Positions 24,176-36,858 of a DNA stretch of 64,000 nucleotides are shown here, in pieces. Numbering within the stretch: position 1 is the stretch's first letter; every line of letters begins with the position of its first letter. The notes under the pieces are model-generated. The model worked only from the letters and a program-made list of their open reading frames with translations, ran no database searches and had not been told where the DNA came from. A program made the translations under genes and the position numbers. This stretch comes from Siphonodentalium dalli (Eukaryota > Mollusca > Scaphopoda > Gadilida > Siphonodentaliidae), in contig CP136063.1 in assembly GCA_032622095.1 (NCBI GenBank), forward strand, positions 30,134,987-30,198,986. Reading direction: 5' to 3'.

Positions 24176-26500
24176 ACTACTGTCAATACTCTAACAACAC
24201 TTTACATCAATCATCAATTCAAAAACTGATCGTTTTATGTGTAGAATTTAGTTTAAACTTTAAAAAAAGCCTGGTTGAATATCTACCAAATGGTGCGTCG
24301 TTCCTACTCTCAAGCTGCTGTCATTGAGACGTTCAACGTTATTTTTGCTATTTTGCATGCGAAGATGTAGACTGCTTGAGACCTCGTGGTAGATACATTC
24401 ACTCCAGGCATTCAACTTTTTGGATCTAAACTTTGACAATTTAGCCAAACACACTATTTTCATATCAGTGATGATTGATGACACACAATGACATTTCTTA
24501 CTGTAGTGTATGATGACCGGATACAGGTAGCTTAAATTAAAGACTTTAAAAAGCCTGACGAAGATCGTTTGTGATGATATAAATATAAATTTATTTAACT
24601 TTCAGGGAAATATGTTAGCTACTCGGAGAAATAATGTGGCGGTGGTAAAATATGTAATATTATCAATATTTTATTAGATCAGAATTATTAGGAATATTTA
24701 TTATTAACAATCTTTTTAACAATAATTACTAAACCATCATTTGTTAATCTACACTGCACGCAAATCTTTGCGTCCCTCTTCCACTTAATTTCTCTCTGCT
24801 GCCTTACCTCTTTTAACTTTAGCCCAATCACACCGTGAGTATTTCTCACTCACGTTTGCCGCGATTGATATAGTTAGTTTTCTCATATAAACACAATAGA
24901 GCGATTTTTTGTTATCGCGGTGCTGTAAATAGTTATAATTGTTGGAAGTCTCCATGTTGGAGCGTTAATGGTATTTCTACTCTTTTATATATTCATACCC
25001 TAGTTCTATATTATATAGTATGTACACATTCTAGATTAGGTATCATCTATCTTTCTAGGGTCTAGTTTCCAGACTTCACATGTAGGTTATTCAACATGAT
25101 ATTCTTCGGATCCATAGACGTTATCCAATATTACATGTCGCAATGTGATTCATCATCATCGATGTATTGTATCGTGCTGTATGTTATTTTGAGAGAGAAG
25201 ATAACATTGTAATGTATACAACTTTTCTTATTTTGCACCCCAACCAGCCCACCTGCAACTTTCAAGAGTAAAGTGAAATATACGGCCTTAAGTCTTATAG
25301 TCTATGTGTAGATAGCTAGCTGGAAATATAATAGACATAGGGCTATAATAAGTTAAAGGGCATGTCGACATTACCGACATTCATATGGCATTAGCAGATT
25401 GCTGCATCCAGTAGAATGGTACTATTATAGTATCACACTGTGTTCATGAGTGAGCCACTTAACGGTGCAGCACCTACTGCATGCTAAAACTATAGTTTAA
25501 ACAGTTTATATTTTGGCATATATCTACACGTACATGTACATCCAAGTTATAAATTTATCTATCCCTATTTAAAAAAAATGAATAAGCGAAATGTATAACA
25601 CCAGCTACATGTACCTATCGCATTAATGTTCAGTTGTCTGTGTCATGTAACAAATAAGCATATTTTAAACAGGTAGGGCCTACATGGATATATCATTTCA
25701 TCATTCATTTGTAAGACAGTTTCTCTAACTGGGACCCACTTATAATTCCATGCAAGACTATAAATATTTTAGCAAATAATTTAACATTAAGAAGTCCATA
25801 TCCATGGTACCACATTCTGACATTAATTATACAGTACTATAGTAAGTGTTGGCAGTGGGTTAAGAAGGGGCAACTTGATGCACTGGAGAGTATTTTTATA
25901 TTCCATATACTCTTGACAAATATTTCAAGAAACTGGATTTGAATTCATAATTTGATGACACTCTGTTGAGACACTTCTGACAGATGGAAGCAGGCGCCGG
26001 TAATTTCTCAACAGATGCCCCGAACAAAGAGTTAATTTCCGTCGCACGTCTTCTTTCATACATTTAGTTTTGTTCAACTTAAACTTCGTGATTTGTCTGT
26101 CAAGCAGGAGAAACACACGACCTTTGATTTATTTCGAGGAGTTGAAAAGCCCGGGGGGGGGGGGCATTTTGAATGGGATTCCCCAGTCTAAAAATAGATG
26201 TATCCGTCCGCACAGTTAAAAAAGTTACCATCCTTATGGCAGTGGTATCTCATCGTAGCTATGAGAGATAACTCTGCCTGGAGTTTGCGTCTGTTGGTCT
26301 CAAGACGCGAGATCCGGTTCATTTTCGGGCACGAAATTATCACGTTTCTGATTCCGGTTACTTAGATTGAATTGATCAGAAACCTAATTTCACTAACATC
26401 TTGTCTCTATTTGGTGATATACCCATCAGTTGAACGACATATATTATTGCCTCTGTTTGGGGAGAGAATGTTGTGACTTTAAACCGCCCGGTAACACACT
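23930..26500. repeat. Module head, copy 2
   Basis: Homologue of 2131-3845 carrying the 712-bp insertion at 24635-25346. It holds a run of 12 G at 26153-26164 that is 14 G in copy 3 and absent from copy 1. A 63-codon minus-strand frame (25925-26116) also occurs in copy 3 and, with a 12-nt loss, in copy 1; no function is evident. Confidence 0.85.
24635..25346. mobile_element. 712-bp insertion with AATAA target duplication (candidate solo LTR), copy 1
   Basis: The sequence starts TGTGGCGGTGG and is flanked by AATAA at 24630-24634 and 25347-25351. The paralogous site in module head 1 has a single AATAA (2827-2831), a direct empty-site match. A 5-bp duplication, a TG start and no coding capacity suggest a solo LTR, possibly of a BEL/Pao or Gypsy element. 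The 3' end reads GGGCTAT rather than CA, so the class is not certain. It may have other origins. Confidence 0.6.
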
Positions 26501-26882
26501 TACTCACATCTAGACTGTGTATTCATCTATCGTTTCGTGGATGGTGCTTCTGATCACAACCACATATTTAGACGCACGTTTATTGCGCACAAGACGATAT
26601 TTCCTTTGTTCGATTGATACGAGATAATTCCTTGTCTTCTTCTTCTTTTTAACTATCCACCCATTTAGGGCGAAGCATTCTGGTATGTACATATGTACAG
26701 TATCTATATTGATAAACAACAATTGGATACAGGTCTGACTATCAGTCTGTGAAAAAATTCAAATGTGAACAGGTGAATATCTTTAGTCAAGAGACGGAGA
26801 TCGGTATCTTGAACGGTTTCGTTGCCACGGACGAGGAGAAATCGTTAAACATCCATGGACCAAGAATGAACTGCAGTTTATC
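26501..26882 (+). other. Conserved 5' region of locus 3
   Basis: Same block as upstream of locus 1. The open upstream frame (26749-26985, GTG at its start) is in the same frame as the finger ORF and separated from it only by a TGA and four codons. Confidence 0.5.
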
Positions 26883-26952
26883 TATAAATATAGCCACCAC
26901 ATGTACACGAGATAAACAGCGGATATATATGACTACGCGATATCTGACGTCA
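26883..26952 (+). promoter_or_regulatory. Candidate core promoter of locus 3
   Basis: TATAAATA at 26883-26890 and TGACGTCA at 26945-26952, with both copies of the GATAAACAGCGGATATAT element around the latter. The ATG follows at 26998. Confidence 0.45.
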
Positions 26953-26997
26953 CGAGATAAACAGCGGATATATAGGACTATCTGACTATTCTACACA

Positions 26998-28668
26998 ATG
27001 GGAGATGCTAACCTGAATAACAATGAGACCACCAACACAGAGAATAAACGACATCATTGTGATGTATGTGGGAAACTGTTCGCCACTCCAGGCAGCTTGG
27101 TGAGACATAAGATAATCCACACCGGCGATCAGACTCACCATTGTGAAATATGCGGAAAATCATTTAATCAATCGGGCAGCTTGGTGAAACACAAGAAAAT
27201 CCATACCGGAGATAAATCTTACCGCTGTGATATATGCGGGAAATCATCTAATACATCAATCGACTTGGTGACACATAAGAGAATCCACACCGGATATAAA
27301 CCTTATCGTTGTGATATATGCGGGAAATCGTTTAATACATCGAGCTACTTGGTGACACATAAGAGAATCCACACCGGAGATAAACCTTATCGTTGTGATT
27401 TATGCGGGAAATCGTTTAATACATCAAGCGACTTGGTGACACCTAAGAGAATCCACACCGGAGATAAACCTTATCGTTGTGATATATGCGGGAAATCGTT
27501 TAATACATCAAGCTACTTGGTGAAACATAAGAGAATCCACACCGGTGATAAACCTTACCGCTGTGATATATGCGGGAAATCATTTAATCAATCGAGCTAC
27601 TTGGTGACACATAAGAGAATCCACACCGGGGATAAACCTTACCATTGTGAAATATGCGGAAAATCATTTAATCAATCGGGCAGCTTGGTGAAACATAAGA
27701 CAATCCACACCGGAGATAAACCTTACAGCTGTGATATATGCGGGAAATCATTTAATCAATCGAGCGACTTGGTGACACATAATAGAATCCACACCGGAGA
27801 TAAGCCTTATCGTTGTGAAATATGCGGGAAATCGTTTAATACATCAAGCTACTTGGTGAAACATAAGAGAATCCACACTGGAGATAAGCATTACCATTGT
27901 GATATATGTGGGAAATCATTTAATGAATCTGGCAGCTTGGTGAAACATAAGAGAATCCACACCGGAGATAAACCTTACCGCTGTGATATATGCGGGAAAT
28001 CATCTAATACATCGAGCGACATGGTGACACATAAGAGAATCCACACCGGAGATAAACCTTACCATTGTGATATATGCGGGAAATCGTTTAATACATCAAG
28101 CTACTTGGTGACACATAAGAGAATCCACACCGGAGATAAACCTTACCATTGTGATATATGCGGGAAATCGTTTAATACATCGAGCGACTTGGTGAAACAT
28201 AAGAGAATCCACACCGGAGATAAACCTTACCGCTGTGATATATGCGGGAAATCATCTAATACATCGAGCGACATGGTGACACATAAGAGAATCCACACCG
28301 GAGATAAACCTTACCATTGTGATATATGCGGGAAATCGTTTAATACATCAAGCTACTTGGTGACACATAAGAGAATCCACACCGGAGATAAACCTTACCA
28401 TTGTGATATATGCGGGAAATCGTTTAATACATCGAGCTACTTGGTGATACATAGGAGAATCCACACCAGAGAGGAACCTTACCAATGTGATATATGCGGG
28501 AAATCATCTAATACATCAAGCGACTTGGAGACACATAAGAGAATCCACACCGGAGATAAACCTTACCGTTGTGATATATGCAGGAAATCATTTGATCAAT
28601 CGAGCATTTTGACGACACATAAAAGAGTCCACACCGGAGATAGCTCCACATACATCTCTCCAAATTGA
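26998..28668 (+). CDS. Locus 3: intact poly-C2H2 zinc-finger protein, 556 aa, 19 fingers
   Basis: This is the only full-length, uninterrupted gene of the cluster. The ATG in ACAATGG context opens MGDANLNNNETTNTENKRH. Nineteen C-X2-C-X12-H-X3-H fingers follow at 28-residue spacing, joined mostly by HTGDKPY. The protein ends [12 protein letters not shown]. Finger 5 reads LVTPKRIH, so its first His is Pro and it probably cannot hold zinc normally. Fingers 12-14 and 15-17 are a 252-bp duplication (27961 repeats at 28213). Helices use a small set of contact patterns: TSSYLVT, TSSDLVT, QSGSLVK, QSSDLVT, ESGSLVK. The expected role is nuclear sequence-specific DNA binding. No effector domain is present, so activation or repression cannot be inferred. 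A conserved TATA/TGACGTCA region lies just upstream. Confidence 0.93.
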   Translation: MGDANLNNNETTNTENKRHHCDVCGKLFATPGSLVRHKIIHTGDQTHHCEICGKSFNQSGSLVKHKKIHTGDKSYRCDICGKSSNTSIDLVTHKRIHTGYKPYRCDICGKSFNTSSYLVTHKRIHTGDKPYRCDLCGKSFNTSSDLVTPKRIHTGDKPYRCDICGKSFNTSSYLVKHKRIHTGDKPYRCDICGKSFNQSSYLVTHKRIHTGDKPYHCEICGKSFNQSGSLVKHKTIHTGDKPYSCDICGKSFNQSSDLVTHNRIHTGDKPYRCEICGKSFNTSSYLVKHKRIHTGDKHYHCDICGKSFNESGSLVKHKRIHTGDKPYRCDICGKSSNTSSDMVTHKRIHTGDKPYHCDICGKSFNTSSYLVTHKRIHTGDKPYHCDICGKSFNTSSDLVKHKRIHTGDKPYRCDICGKSSNTSSDMVTHKRIHTGDKPYHCDICGKSFNTSSYLVTHKRIHTGDKPYHCDICGKSFNTSSYLVIHRRIHTREEPYQCDICGKSSNTSSDLETHKRIHTGDKPYRCDICRKSFDQSSILTTHKRVHTGDSSTYISPN

Positions 28669-28980
28669 ATTTGTGACGTTAAATATGTTCGTCGAAGGAG
28701 GATTGGAAACAATCTTAGATTCCAATGAGAGTGGAAAAGAAGGGCAGAATGAATCTTATCCCTAAATTACTATTTCTGTGGCTTCAAGGGTAAAAGTTAT
28801 TTGATTCGAGTCGAGGAACCTATCCATCAGAATGTATCTTCTTCGTAAATTAGCTTTGCACTATGAACTTTATGATTGGGAGGCCTTGCTCAAATTATAT
28901 GCAGTACTAGTATGCATTGGATTCCGCACATATAGTTTGGTGAAAGCTCATGGAAAAATAATCCCAGTGAAGATCCATTT
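28669..28980. other. 3' flank of locus 3
   Basis: Homologous to 9858-10170, with GAATGTATC where loci 2 and 7 have GAATAAATC. No gene is present. Confidence 0.5.
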
Positions 28981-29238
28981 ATACTTACTATTAGAACGGT
29001 ATACATGAGACCCTGTGTAGCAGTAGCCCCTTTCTTACTATTAGAACGGTATACATGATACACTATGTATCAGTAGCTCCATTCTTACTAGTATAACGGT
29101 ATACATTAGATCCTATGTATCAGTAGCCCCGTTCTTACTATATATTGTAACGGGATACATGAGACCCTATGTATCAGTAGCTCCATTCTTACTATTAGAA
29201 CGGTATACATGAGACCCATTGTATCAGTGGCTCCATTC
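28981..29238. repeat. 50-bp minisatellite, 5 copies (locus 3)
   Basis: Same unit as after locus 1, with five copies. One unit carries a small insertion near 29142. Confidence 0.88.
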
Positions 29239-30594
29239 CTGTGACCACGCCTCGTTGATAGAGGGTAACTAACGATTCGTATCAACATTAGGTATTTCAT
29301 TAGATATGTATCCGAAATGGTTTATTCTGTTATTCGTGGTCGCATTTTGTTACAAATAATCATAGTGAGTGCCATGTATGGTTAAATGTCATGTTAGATT
29401 TAGTGTAACATACGCAATTGCCTCATTCTTTTCCCAAAGATGATAGTCATACAGCCATCCGCCTTAAATCAATCATGTTTATTGTGAAATAATTTGAACG
29501 ACATCCCACCCATTTCGAAGAACAAATCTTACTTGAGAGCGAATAAATGTAAAATGTGTCGATCCTCTCACTCGTGGGTGCCAATCTTCTCATTTTAATA
29601 GAAATGACCAATGTTAGGTCCTAGTATTGCAAATATATACTTACTATTAGTACGGTATACATGAGACTCAATGTACCAAATTTGGTATGTTAGTTTACGA
29701 CACCAAAATACAGATCTTTCCTATCCAAGCAGATATATCAACCATACTTTGTGGGTTCGAATTTGTCATGGTGGTGGTATGCCAGCACCGCCGGTGCAAT
29801 CTCTTGCTTGCAATTGATTTTGATACATCAAAGTTGTTGGCAGGATATTTTCAAACCCGTGGAATAAGACACATACCAATGACCCATTAAAGCATCACCC
29901 ACATATGCATATTACTTGGTGTATTTAAGACTTACTAATAAATCACTGATTTGACTTGTTATATGTATCACTCTACCATTATCTCTTCAAGGTACACAAT
30001 ACGATTAAGCGACCCTAACTTACTATTTCTTTGGCTCTATGGGTAATAATATTTGATTCGAGTCGACGAACCTATACATCAAAGCTCAGAGTGATCCGAT
30101 ATTGATTTTTGACGTTTGTAATTTTCTCGAGATGTGTACTAATAATTGCCACAGAAACACTTATTCAGACGGACGAAGATGGATAACTCTGAACTCAAGT
30201 GGTAATAATAACGCAATTTTTACCGAGAACATTCTTTTGATGGCGTGTTCTGGGCCACAAACAATAGAAATAACAAAACTTCAAAAATTGATATCTGATC
30301 ACTGAGGGTTGATGGGTAGGTTCCTCGACTCGAATTAATTATTCGAAATAAAATTAATATTAATCGATAGAAGCATTTCTGGACAAGAGTCTTCGATTCA
30401 GATCTAATATTTTATACCCCAGTAATTATATTAAACATGCTTACAAAGAGATAATGAACTGGTAAAGTACGGCAATTTTCTAACGTTGCTATTTTTTTCG
30501 ACTCCGAGCTGAGGTAGTAGGTACCTACTGAAATGTGCCAAAATTTGGTATAAAACACAGAAATCAGTATGAAGCACTAACGTCAAATTCCATG
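29239..30594. repeat. Locus 3 downstream flank (shared block)
   Basis: Homologous to 10521-11898 with more substitutions. It contains one inverted-repeat end at about 30340-30430. No gene is supported. Confidence 0.6.
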
Positions 30595-30690
30595 TTGATT
30601 AATATATACTATACAGGGCCCTATATGATACATGGGGAGAACGACACCCGAAAAGACATGTGCTTACTGTTGTTCTTCCGTGTGTATTCC
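30595..30690. repeat. 82-bp minisatellite, single unit
   Basis: One unit of the sequence present 15 times at 11899-13163. Confidence 0.8.
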
Positions 30691-31665
30691 CGTGTTCAAT
30701 TTATATTATATATATTATATATTTGTGGATAAATAAACTATGCTTAAACCAAGTACCACATTTCGCTAACGTTGCGATTTTTTTCGACTACCTACTGAAA
30801 TGTGCCAACATTTGGTATAAAACACAAAAATCAATATGAGGCTCTTAGGTTGGGAGAAAAATAATCCACCATGACCCGGGAAGTGGGCGTTGAAAAATCT
30901 CACCTTCGAGTTCAGACTATGGGCGAGCCTCGTGTTCGGCAGAAATATATCCCCCCTCGGGGTGATATCGTTCCACCCCACACCCCAGGTCAATATGGAT
31001 AATACTATTCTCATCTCAACCCAACTTCTCCTGAACGTGCACTGCGCCCACGTTTTTCGCATTCAGAATTTTTATTTCTGGCATTCCATTCAGGCTTTCG
31101 ATTAAAGGTGCATTATCTCTTTGTAAACATGTATTATATAGTTACCGGAGTATAAAATATTAGATCCGAATCCAATAAAATAATCCACCATGACCCAGGA
31201 AGTGGGCGTGGACAAATCTCACCTTCGAGTTCAGACTATGGACGAGCCTCGTGTTCGGCAGAAATATCTCACTTTATTTCACCAATCAACTTCAATCAAT
31301 ACTTTCTCATATGTTCCGTATATCTATTTGTTTACTTATTGTTTGTCTGTCTTATCTAAATTACTCTACCTGTGAAGGTGACTTGATTGTCAATAAACTT
31401 ATCTTATCTTATCTTATCTGCATTAACTGAATTAGAACTGACAACCCGTGTAGAAATTAAAATACAAATTGGCGCGACTTGAATGCGCCAATAATAGTTA
31501 TCTTGGCCTTCCATAATACATTTTATTGGACGATCCACCCGGTAATTCCGAGTGTGTATCCATAAACCAAATGGTTTTGTAAAGTTTGTATATGCCCGTT
31601 TGAGAAGAACGGTTGTATTGTGTAAATGGGTTGTCCGGCCGTCTGTCGCCGGTCCGTCCGATTTT
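30691..31665. other. Shared inter-module sequence
   Basis: Contains another copy of the block with the minus-strand frame (30766-31062) and a start fragment of the inverted-repeat family (about 31103-31175). A related CCACCATGACCC segment repeats at 31187. No gene is supported. Confidence 0.5.
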
Positions 31666-32330
31666 GTTTTCCGTATGGTAACTTTAGATTAAATCGAGTG
31701 AACAGAACCTAATTTGGTATGTAGTGTTTACTACATCAAAATACAGATCGAGTTCGAATATATAGGTTTGGTCCGCATGATTGTTACTGAGTTATACTCC
31801 TTTTGCGACTTAGATTTTACCTGATTTTCGGTTGCCGGATGATAACATTAGATTGAATCGAGAGAACAGAACAAAATTTGGTATGTTAGTTTACCACATC
31901 AAAATATAGATCAGGTTCGAATATGGGTTACGTCCGCGTGTTAATGAGTTATGTCCCATTTTCGACATACATTTTACCTGATTTGCGGTTTCCGGGTGAT
32001 AACTTTTTTAGGCTGAATCAAGTGAACTGAACCACATTTGGTATATTAGTTTACCACCCCAAAATACATATCAAGTCCGAATGGGTTTCGTCCGCATGAT
32101 TTTGACTGAGTTATATCCCTTTTTCGACTTAGATTTTACCTTATGTGTGGTTTCCGGAGGGAACAGAACCAAATTTGGCATGTTAGTTTATCATACCAAA
32201 ATACAGATCAAGTTCGAATATGGGTTTCGTCCGCATGATTTTACTGAGTTATGCCCCTTTTCGACTTAGATTTTACCCGATATGCGGTTTCCAGATGATA
32301 ACTTTAGATTGAGTCGAGAGAATTTCTCAG
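31666..32330. repeat. Degenerate ~163-bp tandem repeat, second array
   Basis: Counterpart of 21816-22500. One internal deletion near 32155 shortens it. Confidence 0.75.
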
Positions 32331-33053
32331 TCAAAAATACCACACTTGAAATTATTGTGTTTTATTTTTGTTATTATCTCGTCTTAAGTCAAAGGTTTCA
32401 AACAAATTAAACTAAACCTTGCCTCACTCTACTCCAGAAATGGCGTAGTATGCTCCGCTAATGTGGATGTTTATATACATGGAAAAGGGCACAAACGTGA
32501 CAATAACATGCAATCTACGCAATATTTATGATGTGTACAAGAACAACATATATCTGTTATATACTATTCTTTCGTTTATGGCGGTTTTAGCGGATGTGAC
32601 TATTTTACCAGCTATTCCCACGACAAAGGTCGCCCGTATCTTTAACGTTTATTTGCGACAAAATTACATAATAAAATTTTTGGTCTATGCAGGGCGATAA
32701 ACGAAATTTAGTTTTCGACGCCACCGATGAAGAGTTATCGTGTATATAGAATGATAGATTAATACATGCACAATATAATAAAGTTGATACTCACCAAATA
32801 TACATGTATATGTAGGAAATGTGATGATTGTATCAAATATTAATGAAAATAACAATAGCAATAGTTTATTTACATCGCATGCCATTCGAGTCACGTTAAA
32901 ATTAAACTATTTTTATTTTAAATAATGTGGTGTGAATTTGTGTCATGTCACACGTAAACCGAAACTCATGAGTCATGTTAAATCGTGTCTTGATAAATAC
33001 TAAAATAGCAGATGATTGAGTATCAAAGCTGCTGACCATAGACATCATTGATG
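32331..33053. other. Inter-module sequence, no gene supported
   Basis: Near-identical to 22501-23242. It holds the same 79-codon frame (32461-32700) and nothing recognisable. Confidence 0.4.
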
Positions 33054-33473
33054 ATATCTATGGGAAGCCAAATTCAAATTGACATTAATAGATAATTGCG
33101 GTTAAACGCACTAATGAATCTCTAATATCCACATCTATCCTATATTTGTTCCACCTATTGTACCATGGACTACATCATTTGAATTATAGGGAGTTTAAGT
33201 AATGTGGCTAATTGAGCTTAAGCACAATAAGGAATATTCCTTATTGCGCTTAAGTGCAATATGAATATTGCAATAAGAATATTCTTTATTGTGCTTAAGC
33301 GCAATAAGAATACTTATTTTATGTGCTTAAAAGCGCAATATTTAAGAGATTCCTGAATTCCTGAAGCGCAATTAAATATTTCATTATTGCGCTTAAGCCC
33401 TAATAGGAGCTTTCATTATTGCGTTTATAAAAGCTCAATTATTTATTAAATGTCAATTTGGCTTCCCATAGAT
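33054..33473. mobile_element. Palindrome-rich MITE-like element, copy 2
   Basis: Second copy of 23243-23663, with the same inverted ends and TTAAGCGCAATAAG-type core. It lies at the same position relative to the module, so it was inserted before module duplication. Confidence 0.65.
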
Positions 33474-33624
33474 CTCACGCAGTCAATCATTCAATGTTAT
33501 TTTTTTATCATTTTGAATTACATGTACAATTTAAAACATTTGTTATACTAAATTGTATTGTAACTATTGTTATTGTCCTTATTCCCCATACAGCATGTGC
33601 AGTTGTGCACATATTTTATGATAG

Positions 33625-33975
33625 ACTAGTAAGTACTATTAGTACTGACGAAGGGGTCACTCTCACCAAAAAAAGTGAAGGGTACACAGGGTTTGAAAAT
33701 GTGCTGAAGGGTACACCGGGTTTGTGATCGACACGAACATCATTACTTAAATTGTGTTTATGGAAGTCTGCATCCCATTAGCATTTTGTTTTCAGTACAT
33801 TTTAATATTCATTGGAATGTAAACAATTATTCTCTAACAGAAATCATGGTGGATACGGAAACTGAATGTCACACCTTTATAACGTCATAATAACGACATT
33901 TCAAATCCTGTGTACCATTCAGCACTTTTTTTGGTGAGAGTGACACCTTCAGCATTAGTACTCGTACTAGTAGTA
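33625..33975. repeat. Inverted repeat straddling the module boundary, copy 2
   Basis: Counterpart of 23815-24175, with the same arms and spacing. Confidence 0.55.
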
Positions 33976-36330
33976 GTTAATACTGCACTACTGTCAATAT
34001 TCTAACATCACTTTACATCAATCATCAATTCAAAAACTGATCGTTTTATGTGTTGAATTTAGTTTAAACATTAAAAAAAAGCCTGGTTGAATATCTACCA
34101 TATGGTGGGTCGTTCCTACCCTCAAGCTGCTGTCATTGAGACGTTCAACGTTATTTTGCTATTTTGCATGCGAAGAGACCTCGTGATAGATACATTCACT
34201 CCAGGCATTCAACTTTTTGGATCTAAACTTTGACAATTTAGCCAAACACTATTTTCATATCAGTGATGATTGATGACACACCAATGACATTTCTTACTGT
34301 AGTGTATGATGACCGGATACAGGTAGCTTAAATTAAAGACTTTAAAAAGCCTGACGAAGATCGTTTGTGATGATATAAATATAAATTTATTTAACTTTCA
34401 GGGAAATATGTTAGCTACTCAGAGAAATAATGTGACGGTGGTAAAATATGTAATATTATCAATATTTTATTAGATCAGAATTATTAGGAATATTTATTAT
34501 TAACAATCTTTTTAACAATAATTACTAAACCATCATTTGTTAATCTACACTGCACGCAAATCTTCGCGCCCCTCTTCCACTTAATTTCTATCTGCTGCCT
34601 TACCTCTTTTAACTTTAGCCCAATCCCACCGTGAGTACTTCTCACTCACGTTTGCCGCCATTGATATAGTTAGTTTTCTCATATAAACACAATAGAGTGT
34701 TTTTTTTGTTATCGCGGTGCTGTAAATAGTTATAATTGTTGGAAGTCTCCATGTTGGAGCGTTAATGGTATTTCTACTCTTTTATATATTCATACCCTAG
34801 TTCCATATTATATAGTATATACACATTCTAGATTAGGTATCATCTATCTTTCTAGGGTCTAGTTTCCAGACTTCACATGTAGGTTATTCAACATGATATT
34901 CTTCGGATCCATAGACGTTATCCTATATTACATGTCGCAATGTGATTCATCACCATCGATGTATTGTATCGTGCTGTATGTTATTTTGAGAGAGAAGAGA
35001 ACATTGTAATGAAAACAACTTTTCTTATTCTGCACCCCAACCAGCCCACCTGCAACTTTCAAGAGAAAAGTGAAATATATGGCCTTAAGTCTTATAGTCT
35101 ATATGTAGACTGCTAGCTGGAAATATAATAGACATAAGGCTATAATAAGCTACGTAACAGTTAAAGGGCATATGTCGACATTACCGACATTCATATGGCA
35201 TTAGCAGATTGCTGCATCCAGTAGAATGGTACTATTATAGTATCACACTGTGTTCATGAGTGAGCCACTTAAAGGTGCAGCACCTACTGCATGCTAAAAC
35301 TATAGTTCTAACAGTTTATATTTTGGCATATATCTACACGTACATGTACATCCAAGTTATAAATTTATCTATCCCTATTTAAAAAAAAAAAGAAGCTATA
35401 TGTATAACACCAGCTACATGTACCTATCGCATTCATTTTCAGTTGTCCATGTCATGTAACAAATAAGCATTTTTTAAACAGGTAGGGCCTACATGGATAT
35501 ATCATTTCATCATTCATTTGTAAGACAGTTTCTCTAACTGGGACCCACTTATAATTCCATGCAAGACTATTTATATTTTAGCAAATAATTTAATATTAAG
35601 AAGTCCATATCCATGGTACCACATTCTGACATTAATTATACAGTACTATAGTAAGTGTTGGCAGTGGGTTAAGAAGGGGCAACTTGATGCACTGGAGAAT
35701 ATTTTTATATTCCATATACTCTTGACAAATATTTCAAGAAACTGGATTTGAATTCATAATTTGACGACACTCTGTTGAGACACTTCTGACAGATGGAAGC
35801 AGGCGCCGGTAATTTCTCAACAGATGCCCGAACAAAGATGTTAATTTCCGTCGCACGTCTTCTTTCATACATTTAGTTTTGTTCAACTTAAACATCGTGA
35901 TTTGTCTGTCAAGCAGGCAAAACACGCGGCCTTTGATTTATTTCGAGGAGTTGAAAAGCCCGGGGGGGGGGGGGGCATTTTGAATGGGATTCCCCAGTCT
36001 AAAAATAGATGTATCCGTCCGCACAGTTGAAAAAAATACCATCCTTATGGCAGTGGTATCTTAGCGTAGCGATGAGAGATAACTCGGCCTGGAGTTTGCG
36101 TCTGTTGGTCTCAAGACGAGAGGTCCGGTTCATTTTCCGGCACGAAATTATCGCCGTCTCTGATTCCGGTTACTTAGATTGAATTGATCAGAAACCTAAT
36201 TTCACTAACATCTTGTCTCTATTTGGTGAAATACCCATCAGTTGAACGACATATATTCTTTATTGCCTCTTTTTGGGGAGAGAATGTTGTGACTTTAAAC
36301 CGCCCGGAAGCACACTTACTCACATGTAGA
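33740..36330. repeat. Module head, copy 3
   Basis: Homologue of 23930-26500 at 9.8 kb distance, including the 713-bp insertion. It has a 14-G run at 35962-35975. The short minus-strand frame seen in heads 1 and 2 near the left end is broken here by a 1-nt loss and a deletion near 34175. Confidence 0.85.
34431..35143. mobile_element. 713-bp insertion with AATAA target duplication (candidate solo LTR), copy 2
   Basis: Same element as 24635-25346, flanked by AATAA at 34426-34430 and 35144-35148. GCTACGTAA follows directly, exactly as at the empty site in head 1. Confidence 0.62.
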
Positions 36331-36858
36331 CTGTGTATTCATCTATCGTTTCGTGGATGGTGCTTCTAATCACAACCACATATTTAGACGTACGTTTATT
36401 GCGCACAAGACGGTATTTCCTTTGTTCGATTGATACGAGATCCTTCCTTATTTTCTTCTTCTTTTTATTATCCACCCATTTAGGGCGAAACATTCTGGTA
36501 TGTACATACCAGGGTATGTATACTATCTAGATTGATAAAACAACAATTGGATTTATGTCATAGTCACGGAGATGTGCAGGTCTGACTAGTCTGTGCAAAA
36601 TTTTACGTGTGAACAGTTCACGAATATCTTTAGCCAAGAGACGGAGATCGGTATATAGAACGGTCTCGCTGCCACGAACGAGGAGAAATCATTGAACATC
36701 GATGGACCAAGAATGAACTGCAGCTTATCTATAAATATAGCCACTACCGGTACATGTACACGAGATAAACAGCGGATATATATGACTACACGGTACATGT
36801 GTATCTGACGTCACGAGATAAACAGCGGATATATAGGACTATCTGACTATTCTACACA
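36331..36858 (+). promoter_or_regulatory. 5' region and candidate promoter of locus 4
   Basis: TATAAATA lies at 36730-36737 and TGACGTCA at 36806-36813. The upstream frame that is open in loci 1-3 is interrupted by TAG in GGTATATAGAACG near 36654, so a conserved upstream protein is not required for this copy. The ATG is at 36859. Confidence 0.4.
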
